From JBBROS01 sp965217935 (GTDB taxonomy: Bacteria > Pseudomonadota > Alphaproteobacteria > Acetobacterales > Acetobacteraceae), in contig OZ244581.1 of assembly GCA_965217935.1 (NCBI GenBank), positions 2,604,001 through 2,668,000 on the forward strand: a DNA stretch of 64,000 nt. Reading direction: 5' to 3'. A model generated the notes under the pieces. It was not told the DNA's origin, did not search any database, and saw only the letters and a program-made list of their open reading frames with translations. This document shows, one piece after another, positions 49,781 to 58,044 of this stretch. Within the stretch, counting starts at the first letter, position 1. Each line of letters starts with the position of its first letter. A program made the translations under genes and the position numbers.

Positions 49781-50992
49781 TTAGGCGGCCTTCCGCAACC
49801 CGATCTGGCCCCAGACTTCGGACAACGCCTGAACAAGATGCCGAAGGTCGGCTTCGGTGTGCAGCGGCGACGGCGTGATCCGCAGCCGTTCCGTGCCGCG
49901 CGGCACCGTCGGGTAGTTGATCGGCTGCACGTAGATTCCATAGTGGTCGAGCAGCGTGTCGCTCACCTGCTTGCATAGCACCGGGTCGCCGACCATGACC
50001 GGGACGATATGGCTCGGGTTCGGCGCATGGGGCAGCCCGGCCTCGTCGAGCATGTGCCGGAGCAGCGCCACGTTGCGCTGCTGCCCGGCCCGCTCGCTGC
50101 CGCTGGCCTTCAAGTGCCGCACGCTGGCCAGCGCCCCGGCGGCGATGGCGGGCGGCAAGGCGGTGGTGAAGATGAACCCGGAGGCGAAGCTGCGCACGAA
50201 GTCGCACAGCGCGGCCGAAGCGGCGATGTAGCCGCCGATCACGCCGAAGCCCTTGGCCAGCGTGCCGTTGATGCAGGTCACCCGGTCCAGCAGCCCGTCG
50301 CGCTCCGCGATCCCGCCGCCGTGGTCGCCGTAGAGGCCGACCGCATGGACCTCGTCGAGGTAGCTCATCGCGTTGTGCCGCTCGCAAACGTCCAGGATCT
50401 CGCCGAGCGGGGCGATGTCGCCGTCCATGGAATAGACGCTCTCGAACGCGACCAGCTTCGGCGCGTCCGGGTCGAGCTGGCCGAGCTTGCGGTCAAGGTC
50501 GGCCGGGCTGTTGTGGGCCCAGATCTGCTTCTCGGTGCGGCTGTGGCGGATGCCCTCGATCATCGAGGCATGGTTGAGCGTGTCGGACAGGATGATGCAG
50601 CCGGGCATCATGGCGCCGAGCGTGCTGAGCGCCGCCCAGTTCGCCATGTATCCGGAGTTGAACAGCAGCGCAGACTCCTTGCGGTGCAGGCTGGCCAGCT
50701 CTTCCTCCAGCATGACGTGGTAATGGTTGGTGCCCGCGATGTTGCGCGTGCCGCCGGCCCCGGCGCCGCATTGGTCGAGCGCCTCGTGCATGGCGGTCAC
50801 GACCTCCGGGTGCTGGCCCATGCCGAGATAGTCGTTGGAGCACCAGACCGTCACGTCGTTGTTGTTGCGCCCGTCGATGTGGGTCGCGCGCGGAAACTGG
50901 CCGCGCTGGCGCTGCAGGTCGGCGAACACGCGGTAGTTGCCTTCGCTGCGCAGCGCATCGAGCCGGTTACGGAAGAAATGCTGGTAGTCCAT
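49781..50992 (-). CDS. hemA: 5-aminolevulinate synthase
   Basis: PLP enzyme making 5-aminolevulinate from glycine and succinyl-CoA, the first step to haem and bacteriochlorophyll by the Shemin route. The 403-aa protein has VWCSNDYLGMGQHPEV, GTNHYHVMLEEELA, the PLP lysine in NGTLAKGFGVIGG, and HAVGLYGDHGGG. It overlaps the end of puhE by 26 bp and thus is tied to the photosynthesis operon, as in other purple bacteria. Confidence 0.96.
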   Translation of the reverse strand: MDYQHFFRNRLDALRSEGNYRVFADLQRQRGQFPRATHIDGRNNNDVTVWCSNDYLGMGQHPEVVTAMHEALDQCGAGAGGTRNIAGTNHYHVMLEEELASLHRKESALLFNSGYMANWAALSTLGAMMPGCIILSDTLNHASMIEGIRHSRTEKQIWAHNSPADLDRKLGQLDPDAPKLVAFESVYSMDGDIAPLGEILDVCERHNAMSYLDEVHAVGLYGDHGGGIAERDGLLDRVTCINGTLAKGFGVIGGYIAASAALCDFVRSFASGFIFTTALPPAIAAGALASVRHLKASGSERAGQQRNVALLRHMLDEAGLPHAPNPSHIVPVMVGDPVLCKQVSDTLLDHYGIYVQPINYPTVPRGTERLRITPSPLHTEADLRHLVQALSEVWGQIGLRKAA

Positions 50993-51800
50993 GACTCGCT
51001 CCTCTGGACGTCCGAGGTGTGGAGAGTTGAGGCGGCTTGACGCCGGGCTTGAACCGGAGCGACCAGGCCCAGAGCCGTTCGTAGGGAAACGGCAAGATCA
51101 GGAGGGCGTGCTCGATCGTGGCGAGCGCCATCATAGTCGCCAGCATCGCGAGGCCGGCGGCGGATGCCTGGGCGGAGGCGGCAAGGGCGGCTTGGGTCAG
51201 GAGCGCCGTGCCGATCGTGCCGCCGACCAGCGACACCGGCATCAGGGGGTTCATCGGCCGTCTCGCCATGAAACTCAGGAGATATTTCAAATGGGGCGGC
51301 AAGAATGTCTCGCCAAGGTTCAGCACGCCCAGGAAGACGTTGAGCTTGGCGCTGGTCCGCATCAGCCAGAGCAGGAGGAAGGTCCAGGTTCCCGCCTGGT
51401 TCGGCTGCCGCCAGGTGATGGCGACGATGACGGCGGCGGTGGCGATGATGGCGAGCTCATGCCAGAGGCAGGCGCCGACGCCGTGGCGGAAGCGCTGGCC
51501 GGCGCTGCTGCCCGGCGGCGAGGCGATCCGGCGCGGCCCGGTCACGACCCCCATGAAGAAGCTCATCTCCTGCCAGGCCCAGGCCAGGATCGCGTAGCTG
51601 AAGGCGGCGTAGGCCGCCGCCTCGGACGTGTCGGCGCTGGTCGCGGCGAGCTGATAGAGGCTTGCGGCCAGGATCGCCGTGCCGCCCGTCATGCTCCACC
51701 GGAACGTCCGGCGCGGCAGGTTGTCGAGCAACAGCACGGCCCCGGTGCTGAACCACCAAACAAACAGCGCGTACAGCGCGGGGTAGAGCAGGCCGGGCAC
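50967..51800 (-). CDS. puhE: Photosynthetic complex assembly protein PuhE
   Basis: A 277-aa multi-helix membrane protein of the DUF3623/PuhE family that in Rhodobacter limits photosystem size by affecting bacteriochlorophyll production. Landmarks: LFVWWFSTGAVLLLDNLPRR, AWAWQEMSFFMGVVTGPRR and LWLMRTSAKLNVFLGVLNLG. It starts with GTG 51800, 5 bp after the acsF stop, and overlaps hemA downstream. Confidence 0.92.
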   Translation of the reverse strand: MPGLLYPALYALFVWWFSTGAVLLLDNLPRRTFRWSMTGGTAILAASLYQLAATSADTSEAAAYAAFSYAILAWAWQEMSFFMGVVTGPRRIASPPGSSAGQRFRHGVGACLWHELAIIATAAVIVAITWRQPNQAGTWTFLLLWLMRTSAKLNVFLGVLNLGETFLPPHLKYLLSFMARRPMNPLMPVSLVGGTIGTALLTQAALAASAQASAAGLAMLATMMALATIEHALLILPFPYERLWAWSLRFKPGVKPPQLSTPRTSRGASHGLPAFLP

Positions 51801-51805
51801 GCCCG

Positions 51806-52867
51806 CTACCAGGCGGGCGCCAGCCGGACGGCATCGGGCATCGCGTTCCGCTTGACCGGAAGCACGTAGAGCCGCGCGAAGTGGAACCCGGCGGCAACCG
51901 TCAATCCCGCGTTGCGCAGCTTGCCCGTTACGCCGCCCTGACGCCGTGCCTCGGCCTTGGCCACGGTAATGGCGCGCAGGCGCTCCAGCCCGGCGGCGAA
52001 AGCCGGGTTGTCAAGGTCGAGTTCCACGGGAAACACCTGGCGGCAGATCTCGGACGTGGTGCGGAACACGGTGAAGTCGTACTCCGTCGGATCGACCCCG
52101 AGCGCCTTGTGGAACACGGGCCGGGCATGGTCGCGCACGTACATCGTGGCGAAGACGGCGAGCAGGAAGAAGCGCACCCAAAGCTTGTTGGCGCCCGTCA
52201 GCAACTTGGGGTCGGAGCGCATCAGCAGGGCAAACGCCTCGCCGTGGCGGAACTCGTCGTTGCACCACTTCTCGAAGTACTTGAAGATCGGGTGGAACAT
52301 GCGGTCCGGATGCCGTTCCAGGTGCCGGAAGATGGTGATGTAGCGGGCGTAGCCGATCTTCTCCGAGAGGTAGGTCGCGTAGAAGACGAACTTGGGCTTG
52401 AAGTAGGTGTACTTCTTGGCCTTGGTCAGGAAGCTCAGGTCCACGCCGACACCGAAGTCTTTCAGCGTGTCGTTGATGAAGGCGGCGTGCCGGGCCTCGT
52501 CGCGGGCCATGAAGGCGAACAGGTCGTGGATGTCGCCTGCCTTGATGCGCTTCTTGATCTCCGCGTACAGCACGCAGCCGGAGAACTCGGCGGTGACGGA
52601 ACTGACCAGGAATTCAAGGAACTCGGCGCGCAAGGCGGGCGGCAGGGTGGAGAGGTCCTGCTCGAAGTCCTTGTTGCGGATGAAGTGTCCGCGGTTGTGG
52701 TCGGCGCGGAGTTCGGCGATGAGGCCGTCCCATTCGCCGCGGACGCGGCTCACGTCGATGCGCTCCATCGCCTCGAAGTCGGTGGTATAGAAGCGCGGGC
52801 TGAGGACGGTGTCCTCCTGGGCCATGCGGGTGGACTCGTTGGTCTCACGCGTAAGTGCGGCGCTCAT
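51806..52867 (-). CDS. acsF: Mg-protoporphyrin IX monomethyl ester (oxidative) cyclase
   Basis: Oxygen-dependent di-iron enzyme that closes ring E. The 353-aa protein has the two iron-binding motifs, RDEARHAAFIND and CNDEFRHGEAF, and the AcsF opening LSPRFYTTDF. No anaerobic cyclase gene bchE is in the window, so oxic pigment synthesis is supported. ATG 52867 overlaps the stop of the small upstream gene (ATGA). Confidence 0.95.
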   Translation of the reverse strand: MSAALTRETNESTRMAQEDTVLSPRFYTTDFEAMERIDVSRVRGEWDGLIAELRADHNRGHFIRNKDFEQDLSTLPPALRAEFLEFLVSSVTAEFSGCVLYAEIKKRIKAGDIHDLFAFMARDEARHAAFINDTLKDFGVGVDLSFLTKAKKYTYFKPKFVFYATYLSEKIGYARYITIFRHLERHPDRMFHPIFKYFEKWCNDEFRHGEAFALLMRSDPKLLTGANKLWVRFFLLAVFATMYVRDHARPVFHKALGVDPTEYDFTVFRTTSEICRQVFPVELDLDNPAFAAGLERLRAITVAKAEARRQGGVTGKLRNAGLTVAAGFHFARLYVLPVKRNAMPDAVRLAPAW

Positions 52868-53166
52868 AACGTCTCCTTCGGCTCGAAGCCGACTTCGTAG
52901 AGGCCGGTCAGCTCGAACAGGGCGGTAAAGCTGGTCCATTGCCGGGCCAGCCAGCCGGCGCGGCTGACAGTGGCCGGGCATTGCATGGTGACGTGCTCGC
53001 CGAAACCGATGCCGGACGGGACGCCGTGGACCTGGACGACGTCGCCCGGGCGGATCTCGACGCCGTCCGGCACGGCGTAAGCGTGGAAGCTGTCGGGGGT
53101 GTTCTCAAGGTCGACGTCGGCGTGGGCGCGGACGGTGCGGCGGCCGAACAGCCAATCGTCGGTCAT
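52864..53166 (-). CDS. bciE: Probable BciE, accessory subunit of the AcsF cyclase
   Basis: A 100-aa soluble protein between puhC and acsF, overlapping both by 4 bp. Alphaproteobacterial AcsF needs a small partner, BciE, encoded next to it; position and size fit. It has a compact beta-rich core (VEIRPGDVVQVHGVPSGIGF, VTMQCPATVSRAG) and ends LTGLYEVGFEPKE. Assignment rests on context and family memory rather than on a defined motif. Confidence 0.65.
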   Translation of the reverse strand: MTDDWLFGRRTVRAHADVDLENTPDSFHAYAVPDGVEIRPGDVVQVHGVPSGIGFGEHVTMQCPATVSRAGWLARQWTSFTALFELTGLYEVGFEPKETL

Positions 53167-53606
53167 GGCGTGTTCTGCACGGTCTTGAGGCCGGGGAGAA
53201 GGCTGGCGAAGACGGCGGCGTTGGTGGGGCCGAAGGCTTCGAGGTCGACGCGCTGGCCGTTGAAGGTATCGTCCAGCGTCAGGCGCCCGTCGGCCCAGGC
53301 GGCGAGGCGGAACGGGGCTTGGGAGGATTCGCCCGCCTTGTGCCGCATCCGGGCCAGGCCGCGCAGGGTGCCGCGGAGGAAGCCCTGCTCGCCCTGGAAC
53401 ACGCGGACCGGCTTGTCGTCGGCCAGGGCGACGACGGCGCCGTCGGCACGGTCGATGAAGCGAAGGCTGCGTTCCGAGATGATCCTGCTGGCTGGCGGCT
53501 CTGAGCGCCCGCCGGCGGCCGGGCCGATGGCGGCGAGGCCGACGGCGCCGGTCAGCATGACGAAGATCGCGATCACCGGCAGTCTGGTGCGGAGGCTTTG
53601 CGGCAC
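53163..53606 (-). CDS. puhC: Photosynthetic complex assembly protein PuhC
   Basis: A 147-aa protein with one N-terminal membrane helix (about 10-28) and a periplasmic beta domain starting RSLRFIDRADGAVVAL. In Rhodobacter PuhC supports assembly of the RC-LH1 complex. GTG start at 53606; the C-terminal QGFLRGTLRGLARMR is typical. Ends with an ATGA overlap onto the bciE-like gene. Confidence 0.9.
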   Translation of the reverse strand: MPQSLRTRLPVIAIFVMLTGAVGLAAIGPAAGGRSEPPASRIISERSLRFIDRADGAVVALADDKPVRVFQGEQGFLRGTLRGLARMRHKAGESSQAPFRLAAWADGRLTLDDTFNGQRVDLEAFGPTNAAVFASLLPGLKTVQNTP

Positions 53607-53622
53607 GGTTCGGGTCTCCCGG

Positions 53623-54261
53623 TCAGGCGGCCACGGTTTCGCCGCGGCGTCGCGGGGCAGTCTCTACGGTTCTACGTCCGGGCGCCAGAGGAACCGGCGC
53701 CTCGATCGTCTCGGCAAGCGCTTTGGCCAAGATTTGACCGGCCCGCTCCGCCCCAGGCAGGCCGCGCAGCATGGGTTCCGGGTTGCGCAAGCGCCAGGGG
53801 CGGACATGCGGCCAGAGCACAAGCCAGCTCAGCCGCCCGCTCTCGGCGATCTGCAGCGGGAGATTGCCGGTCCCGTCGCGGGCGCCGGTCAGGCCCGCGC
53901 CGTTGATCTGCGCGAACGGCAGGTTGATCGAGACCGGCATCGCCACCCCCATGCGCAACACGACCCGGCGGTTGGTGATGGTGTAGGTGGCCGCCCGCGC
54001 GGACAGCCAGGCATAGACGGCGATCACGGCGAGGGGGACTGCGGCCACGCCCGCGGCCGTCAGCAGGTCAAGCCCCGCACGGGCCGGGGTTGCGCCGTGC
54101 CAGAGGGCCGAGCCGCCGACCCAGGCGACCAGGACGGCGAAATAGAGCGCCAGGCCGCGGATATGCAGCGCGTCGCGGGCCAATGCCCGCCAATCCGGGG
54201 CGCCTTGCCACAGCACGCGCTCGCCGGGCGGCAGCCGGCCGGGCAGCGGATGGCGGATCAT
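53623..54261 (-). CDS. puhB: Photosynthetic complex assembly protein PuhB
   Basis: A 212-aa membrane protein with two or three N-terminal helices and a bacterial PH-like domain (YTITNRRVVLRMGVAMPVSI, FAQINGAGL). In Rhodobacter PuhB is an RC assembly factor acting on PuhA insertion. Its ATG overlaps the puhA stop; 16 bp separate it from puhC. Confidence 0.92.
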   Translation of the reverse strand: MIRHPLPGRLPPGERVLWQGAPDWRALARDALHIRGLALYFAVLVAWVGGSALWHGATPARAGLDLLTAAGVAAVPLAVIAVYAWLSARAATYTITNRRVVLRMGVAMPVSINLPFAQINGAGLTGARDGTGNLPLQIAESGRLSWLVLWPHVRPWRLRNPEPMLRGLPGAERAGQILAKALAETIEAPVPLAPGRRTVETAPRRRGETVAA

Positions 54262-55022
54262 AGGATCGGGTCCGTGCGACGGGCGCGGGCGTAGAGCATG
54301 CCGCCGCCATAATAGGCCATGACCTTGTCCTCCTCGAGCAGGGTGATCTTCGCCGGGTCCTTGGTCGCCGGCACGTCGGCGAACTGGGCGGCGGTGATGA
54401 AGCTGGTGCGGATCTGGCGCAGCTTCTTCTTGATGCTGACGAAGCCCATCGGCACGAGCACGCGCTTGCCGCCGTCGAGCTCGGCTTCGAGATAGCGGAC
54501 GACGACTTCGGAGCGGTCGATCCAGACATCCACGATGGCGCCGGCGCGCTCGCCGCCGAGGCCGAGCAGGTCGTAGCCGATGACGTCCGGGTCTTCCCAG
54601 GCAAGGAAGAACTCGGGCGCGTCACGCAACGGGACGATCTTGGCCAGGCCGTCGTCGTAGGTGTGGTCGTGGATGTCGAGCCGGTTGGCCCACGCGCCGG
54701 GACCCATGCCGGAGAGCATCGGGTTGCCGATGGGCTGGTAGGGCGCGCCGGGGAATTTGGCGGCGGGCACGGCGTTGAGGATTTCGGGCGGCTCGTAGTG
54801 CGGGGCCTCGATGGCCGGACCGTTCGCCATCAGGAAGGTCTTGGGGGGTGGAACGCGGGGAAAGCCCTCGATCACCACGTTGGGCCGGTCGGAGACGCAA
54901 GGGTAGCCCTCGCGCTTGTTCTCCCGCAGCAGGTAGAAGATCAGGCCGGCGAAAAACAGCCAGAAAGCGTAGAGGGTGAGCTGCGCCACATCGATATAGC
55001 CGGTGATTGCGCCCGTTTGCAT
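54258..55022 (-). CDS. puhA: Reaction centre H subunit
   Basis: Caps the cytoplasmic face of the RC and guides protons to QB. The 254-aa protein has one N-terminal helix (about 12-32) and the soluble beta domain with REGYP, PKTFLMANGP, and the C-terminal LLEEDKVMAYYGGGMLYA. Located 9 bp after lhaA, as in other purple bacteria. Confidence 0.95.
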   Translation of the reverse strand: MQTGAITGYIDVAQLTLYAFWLFFAGLIFYLLRENKREGYPCVSDRPNVVIEGFPRVPPPKTFLMANGPAIEAPHYEPPEILNAVPAAKFPGAPYQPIGNPMLSGMGPGAWANRLDIHDHTYDDGLAKIVPLRDAPEFFLAWEDPDVIGYDLLGLGGERAGAIVDVWIDRSEVVVRYLEAELDGGKRVLVPMGFVSIKKKLRQIRTSFITAAQFADVPATKDPAKITLLEEDKVMAYYGGGMLYARARRTDPIL

Positions 55023-55031
55023 GGTGGGACC

Positions 55032-56453
55032 TCAGCCTGGTTGCAGGTTGGACGGATAGTCGGGCTCGACGCGGACCAGCGGCCCGACCGCGACGAGGGT
55101 GGTGAACAGCAGCGCGAGCTCGATGGCGTAGACGGCGACGTAGCCGGTGGCGGGAGTGACGAGGGTGGGGCCAAACCGCCCGGCCTCTGCCAGCAAGGCG
55201 ACGCCGTCACGCAGCAAGCCGCCCGCCGCCAGCGCGCCTCCCGCGGCCGAGGCCTGCACCGCGCCCCAGATGCCGAGCGTCAGCCCGACCTGGCCGCGCG
55301 GCGCCGTGAGCATGGCGGCCGTCAGCGTGCAATGCGCGAACAGCCCGGCGCCCAGGCCGATGCCGAACGCGCCGAGGCCGAACAGGAACGGCGCGTGCAA
55401 CGGGGCGGCGAAAATGACGGCGGAGAAGGCGGCAAGCCCGGCCAGGGCGGCGGTGGCCGCGAGACGGTAGGGGTCCGCGCCCCGGCCCAGCAGCCGCGCG
55501 CCGATCGCAAACCCGGTCAGCCCGCCGGTGGCGAGCACGGCGGTCATGGCCGTGGTCGAGCCGACGGAGAGGCCGAGCACCTGGCCGCCATAGGGTTCGA
55601 GCAGGATGTCCTGCATGGAAAAAGCGATGGTGCCGACACCCAGCGCCACGAGGCGGCGGCGGGCCTGCGGGCCGGAGTTGAAGCTGCGCCAGGTCTCGGC
55701 GAAGCTGGGGCGGGGGCCGGGCGCGGTGCGGGCCGGGTCGCGCGGCTCCTGCTTCCACAGCGCGACGGCGTTCAGCGCCATGGTGGCCAGCGCCGCGCCC
55801 TGGATCACCTGGATCAGGCGGAGCTGGCTGAAATGGGCCAGCAGCGCGCCGAACAGCAGCGCGCTGAACAGCATCCCGAGCAGCAGCATCATGCACAGCA
55901 GGGCCACGACGCGGGGCGCCGCCTTGGGCGGCGCGATGTCGGTGGCGAGCGCGAGGCCCACGGTCTGCACCGTGTGCATTCCCGCGCCGACCAGCAGGAA
56001 CGCCAACGCCGCGGCGGCTTGCCCAATCCAGGGCGGCGCGTTGCTGTCGCCCGAGAGCAGGATCAGCGCGAACGGCATGATGGACAAGCCGCCGAACTGG
56101 ATCAGCGTGCCGAACCACAGATAAGGCACGCGGCGCCAGCCGAGGACGGACCGGTGGGTGTCGGACTTGAAGCCGACCAGGGCGCGGAACGGGGCGAACA
56201 CGAGCGGCAGGCTGACCATCACGGCGACCAGCCAGGCCGGCACGCCCATCTCGACGATCATGACCCGGTTCAGCGTGCCGATCAGCAGCACGATGGCCAT
56301 GCCGACGCTGACCTGGAACAGCGACAGGCGCAGCAGGCGACCCATCGGCAGCTCGGCGGTGCCGGCATCGGCGAAGGGCATGAACCCGGCGCCGAGCTGC
56401 GCCCAGCCGCGGATGGCGGCATTGTTCAGGCGGGGGAGGACGGGCAGGCTCAC
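55032..56453 (-). CDS. lhaA: LH1 assembly protein LhaA (PucC family)
   Basis: A 473-aa, 12-helix MFS-type protein required for LH1 assembly, thought to deliver bacteriochlorophyll. Marks include NRVMIVEMGVPAWLVAVMVS, FKSDTHRSVLGWRRVPYLW and DILLEPYGGQVLGLSV. GTG start overlaps the bchM stop (GTGA). Confidence 0.92.
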   Translation of the reverse strand: MSLPVLPRLNNAAIRGWAQLGAGFMPFADAGTAELPMGRLLRLSLFQVSVGMAIVLLIGTLNRVMIVEMGVPAWLVAVMVSLPLVFAPFRALVGFKSDTHRSVLGWRRVPYLWFGTLIQFGGLSIMPFALILLSGDSNAPPWIGQAAAALAFLLVGAGMHTVQTVGLALATDIAPPKAAPRVVALLCMMLLLGMLFSALLFGALLAHFSQLRLIQVIQGAALATMALNAVALWKQEPRDPARTAPGPRPSFAETWRSFNSGPQARRRLVALGVGTIAFSMQDILLEPYGGQVLGLSVGSTTAMTAVLATGGLTGFAIGARLLGRGADPYRLAATAALAGLAAFSAVIFAAPLHAPFLFGLGAFGIGLGAGLFAHCTLTAAMLTAPRGQVGLTLGIWGAVQASAAGGALAAGGLLRDGVALLAEAGRFGPTLVTPATGYVAVYAIELALLFTTLVAVGPLVRVEPDYPSNLQPG

Positions 56454-57139
56454 CGAACGAGTTCCAGGGCGGCGGACTTGTAGAAGCCGGTGTCGATGCG
56501 CCGGGTGCGCCCCGCGCGCCAGGCGGCGAGGGCCGGGTCCTGGGCGATGCGGGCGGCGAGGGCGGCGGGGCGGACGGGCTCGATGGCCGGCGCGCGGTCG
56601 CCGCGGGGGAACAGCCGCCCGGCGGCGTGCATGGCGGCGAGCATCGGCGTGCGGGGGGCGTAGGTGAACAGCAGCGAGCGCCCGGTGCGGGCGGCGAGGC
56701 CGGCGAGCACGCGGACCATGTCGGGGGCCTGGTAGTGGATCAGGCTGTCCATGCCGACGACGTGGTCGAATCGCCCGAGCGAGGGGTCCAGCATGTCGCC
56801 GGTCTGGAACGTGATGCCCAGGTCCTTAGGCGCGCGCTCCTGCGCCAGGCCGACCAGGGTGGGGGAAAGATCGATGGCGACGACCTCCGCGCCGCGCCGG
56901 GCGGCCTCGACGGCCAGTGCCCCGGTGCCGCAGCCGGCGTCGAGCAGGCGGGCGCCCGAGAGGTCGCCGGGCAGCCAGGAGAGCAGCATCTCGCGCATCC
57001 GGTCCCGCCCGGCGCGGACGGTGGCGCGGATGCCGCTGACGGGAGCGTCGCTGGTCAGGCGTTCCCAGGCTGCCGCGGCGGTGCGGTCGAAATAGGTTTG
57101 CAGCTCGCCGCGGCGGGCCAGGTAGGTGGCGCTGCCCAT
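56450..57139 (-). CDS. bchM: Mg-protoporphyrin IX methyltransferase
   Basis: SAM-dependent methylation of Mg-protoporphyrin. The 229-aa protein has SAM motif LLDAGCGTGALAVEAARRG, YFDRTAAAAWERLTSD near the start and DSLIHYQAPD. ATG 57139 lies in the TGATG overlap with the bchL stop; the longer upstream frame is not needed. Confidence 0.94.
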   Translation of the reverse strand: MGSATYLARRGELQTYFDRTAAAAWERLTSDAPVSGIRATVRAGRDRMREMLLSWLPGDLSGARLLDAGCGTGALAVEAARRGAEVVAIDLSPTLVGLAQERAPKDLGITFQTGDMLDPSLGRFDHVVGMDSLIHYQAPDMVRVLAGLAARTGRSLLFTYAPRTPMLAAMHAAGRLFPRGDRAPAIEPVRPAALAARIAQDPALAAWRAGRTRRIDTGFYKSAALELVR

Positions 57140-58044
57140 CAGTCGTATCCGAGCAGGTCGAAGATGTCGCGGTCGCGCAACGCCGTGGCGCCCAGCGGCT
57201 CGACGCCGGCCCAGAGCGAGGCGGCGAGGCGGAGGTATTCGAGCTTGACCGCCTCCAGCTCGGGCGTCGCGTCCATCTCGAACAGGGTGCATTTCTTCAG
57301 GCGCGAGCGTCGGATGGCGTCAAGGTCGGGGAAGTGGGCCAGGGTTTGCAGGCCGGTGGCGGCGTTGAACCGCTCCACCTGGTCGGTCTCGGCGCTGCGG
57401 TTGACGATCACGCCGCCGAGGCGGACATCGTAGTTCTTCGCCTTCGCGCCAATGGCGGCGACGATGCGGTTCATGGCGAAGATGCTGTCGAAGTCGTTGG
57501 CGGCGACGATCAGGCCGCGGTCGGCGTGCTGCAACGGCGAGGCGAAGCCGCCGCACACCACGTCGCCGAGCACGTCGAAGATCACGACGTCGGTTTCTTC
57601 CAGCAGGTGATGCTCTTTCAACAGCTTGACGGTCTGGCCGACGACGTAGCCGCCGCAGCCGGTGCCGGCCGGCGGGCCGCCGGCTTCCACGCACATGACG
57701 CCGTTATAGCCCTCGAACACGAAATCCTCGACGCGGAGTTCCTCGGCGTGGAAGTTCACGCCTTCCAGCACGTCGATGACAGTGGGGAGAAGCTGCTTGG
57801 TGAGGGTGAAGGTGCTGTCGTGCTTGGGGTCGCAGCCGATCTGCAGCACGCGCTTGCCGAGCTTGCTGAAGGCGACGGAAAGGTTGCTTGAGGTGGTGCT
57901 CTTGCCGATGCCGCCCTTGCCGTAGACGGCGAACACCTTGGCGCCGTCGATCTTCAAGGCCGGGTCAAGCTGGACCTGGACGCTGCCTGCGCCGTCGCCC
58001 CGGACCTGGCGGGCGGGCGGGTAGGGGAGGGTGGCGATTGTCAT
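57139..58044 (-). CDS. bchL: Light-independent protochlorophyllide reductase iron protein
   Basis: NifH-like ATP-dependent electron donor to BchNB. The 301-aa protein has the P-loop YGKGGIGKST at 41-50 and cluster cysteines in GTGCGGYVV and DVVCGGFASP. ATG 58044 overlaps the bchH stop (ATGA). No light-dependent enzyme is visible in the window. Confidence 0.96.
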   Translation of the reverse strand: MTIATLPYPPARQVRGDGAGSVQVQLDPALKIDGAKVFAVYGKGGIGKSTTSSNLSVAFSKLGKRVLQIGCDPKHDSTFTLTKQLLPTVIDVLEGVNFHAEELRVEDFVFEGYNGVMCVEAGGPPAGTGCGGYVVGQTVKLLKEHHLLEETDVVIFDVLGDVVCGGFASPLQHADRGLIVAANDFDSIFAMNRIVAAIGAKAKNYDVRLGGVIVNRSAETDQVERFNAATGLQTLAHFPDLDAIRRSRLKKCTLFEMDATPELEAVKLEYLRLAASLWAGVEPLGATALRDRDIFDLLGYD

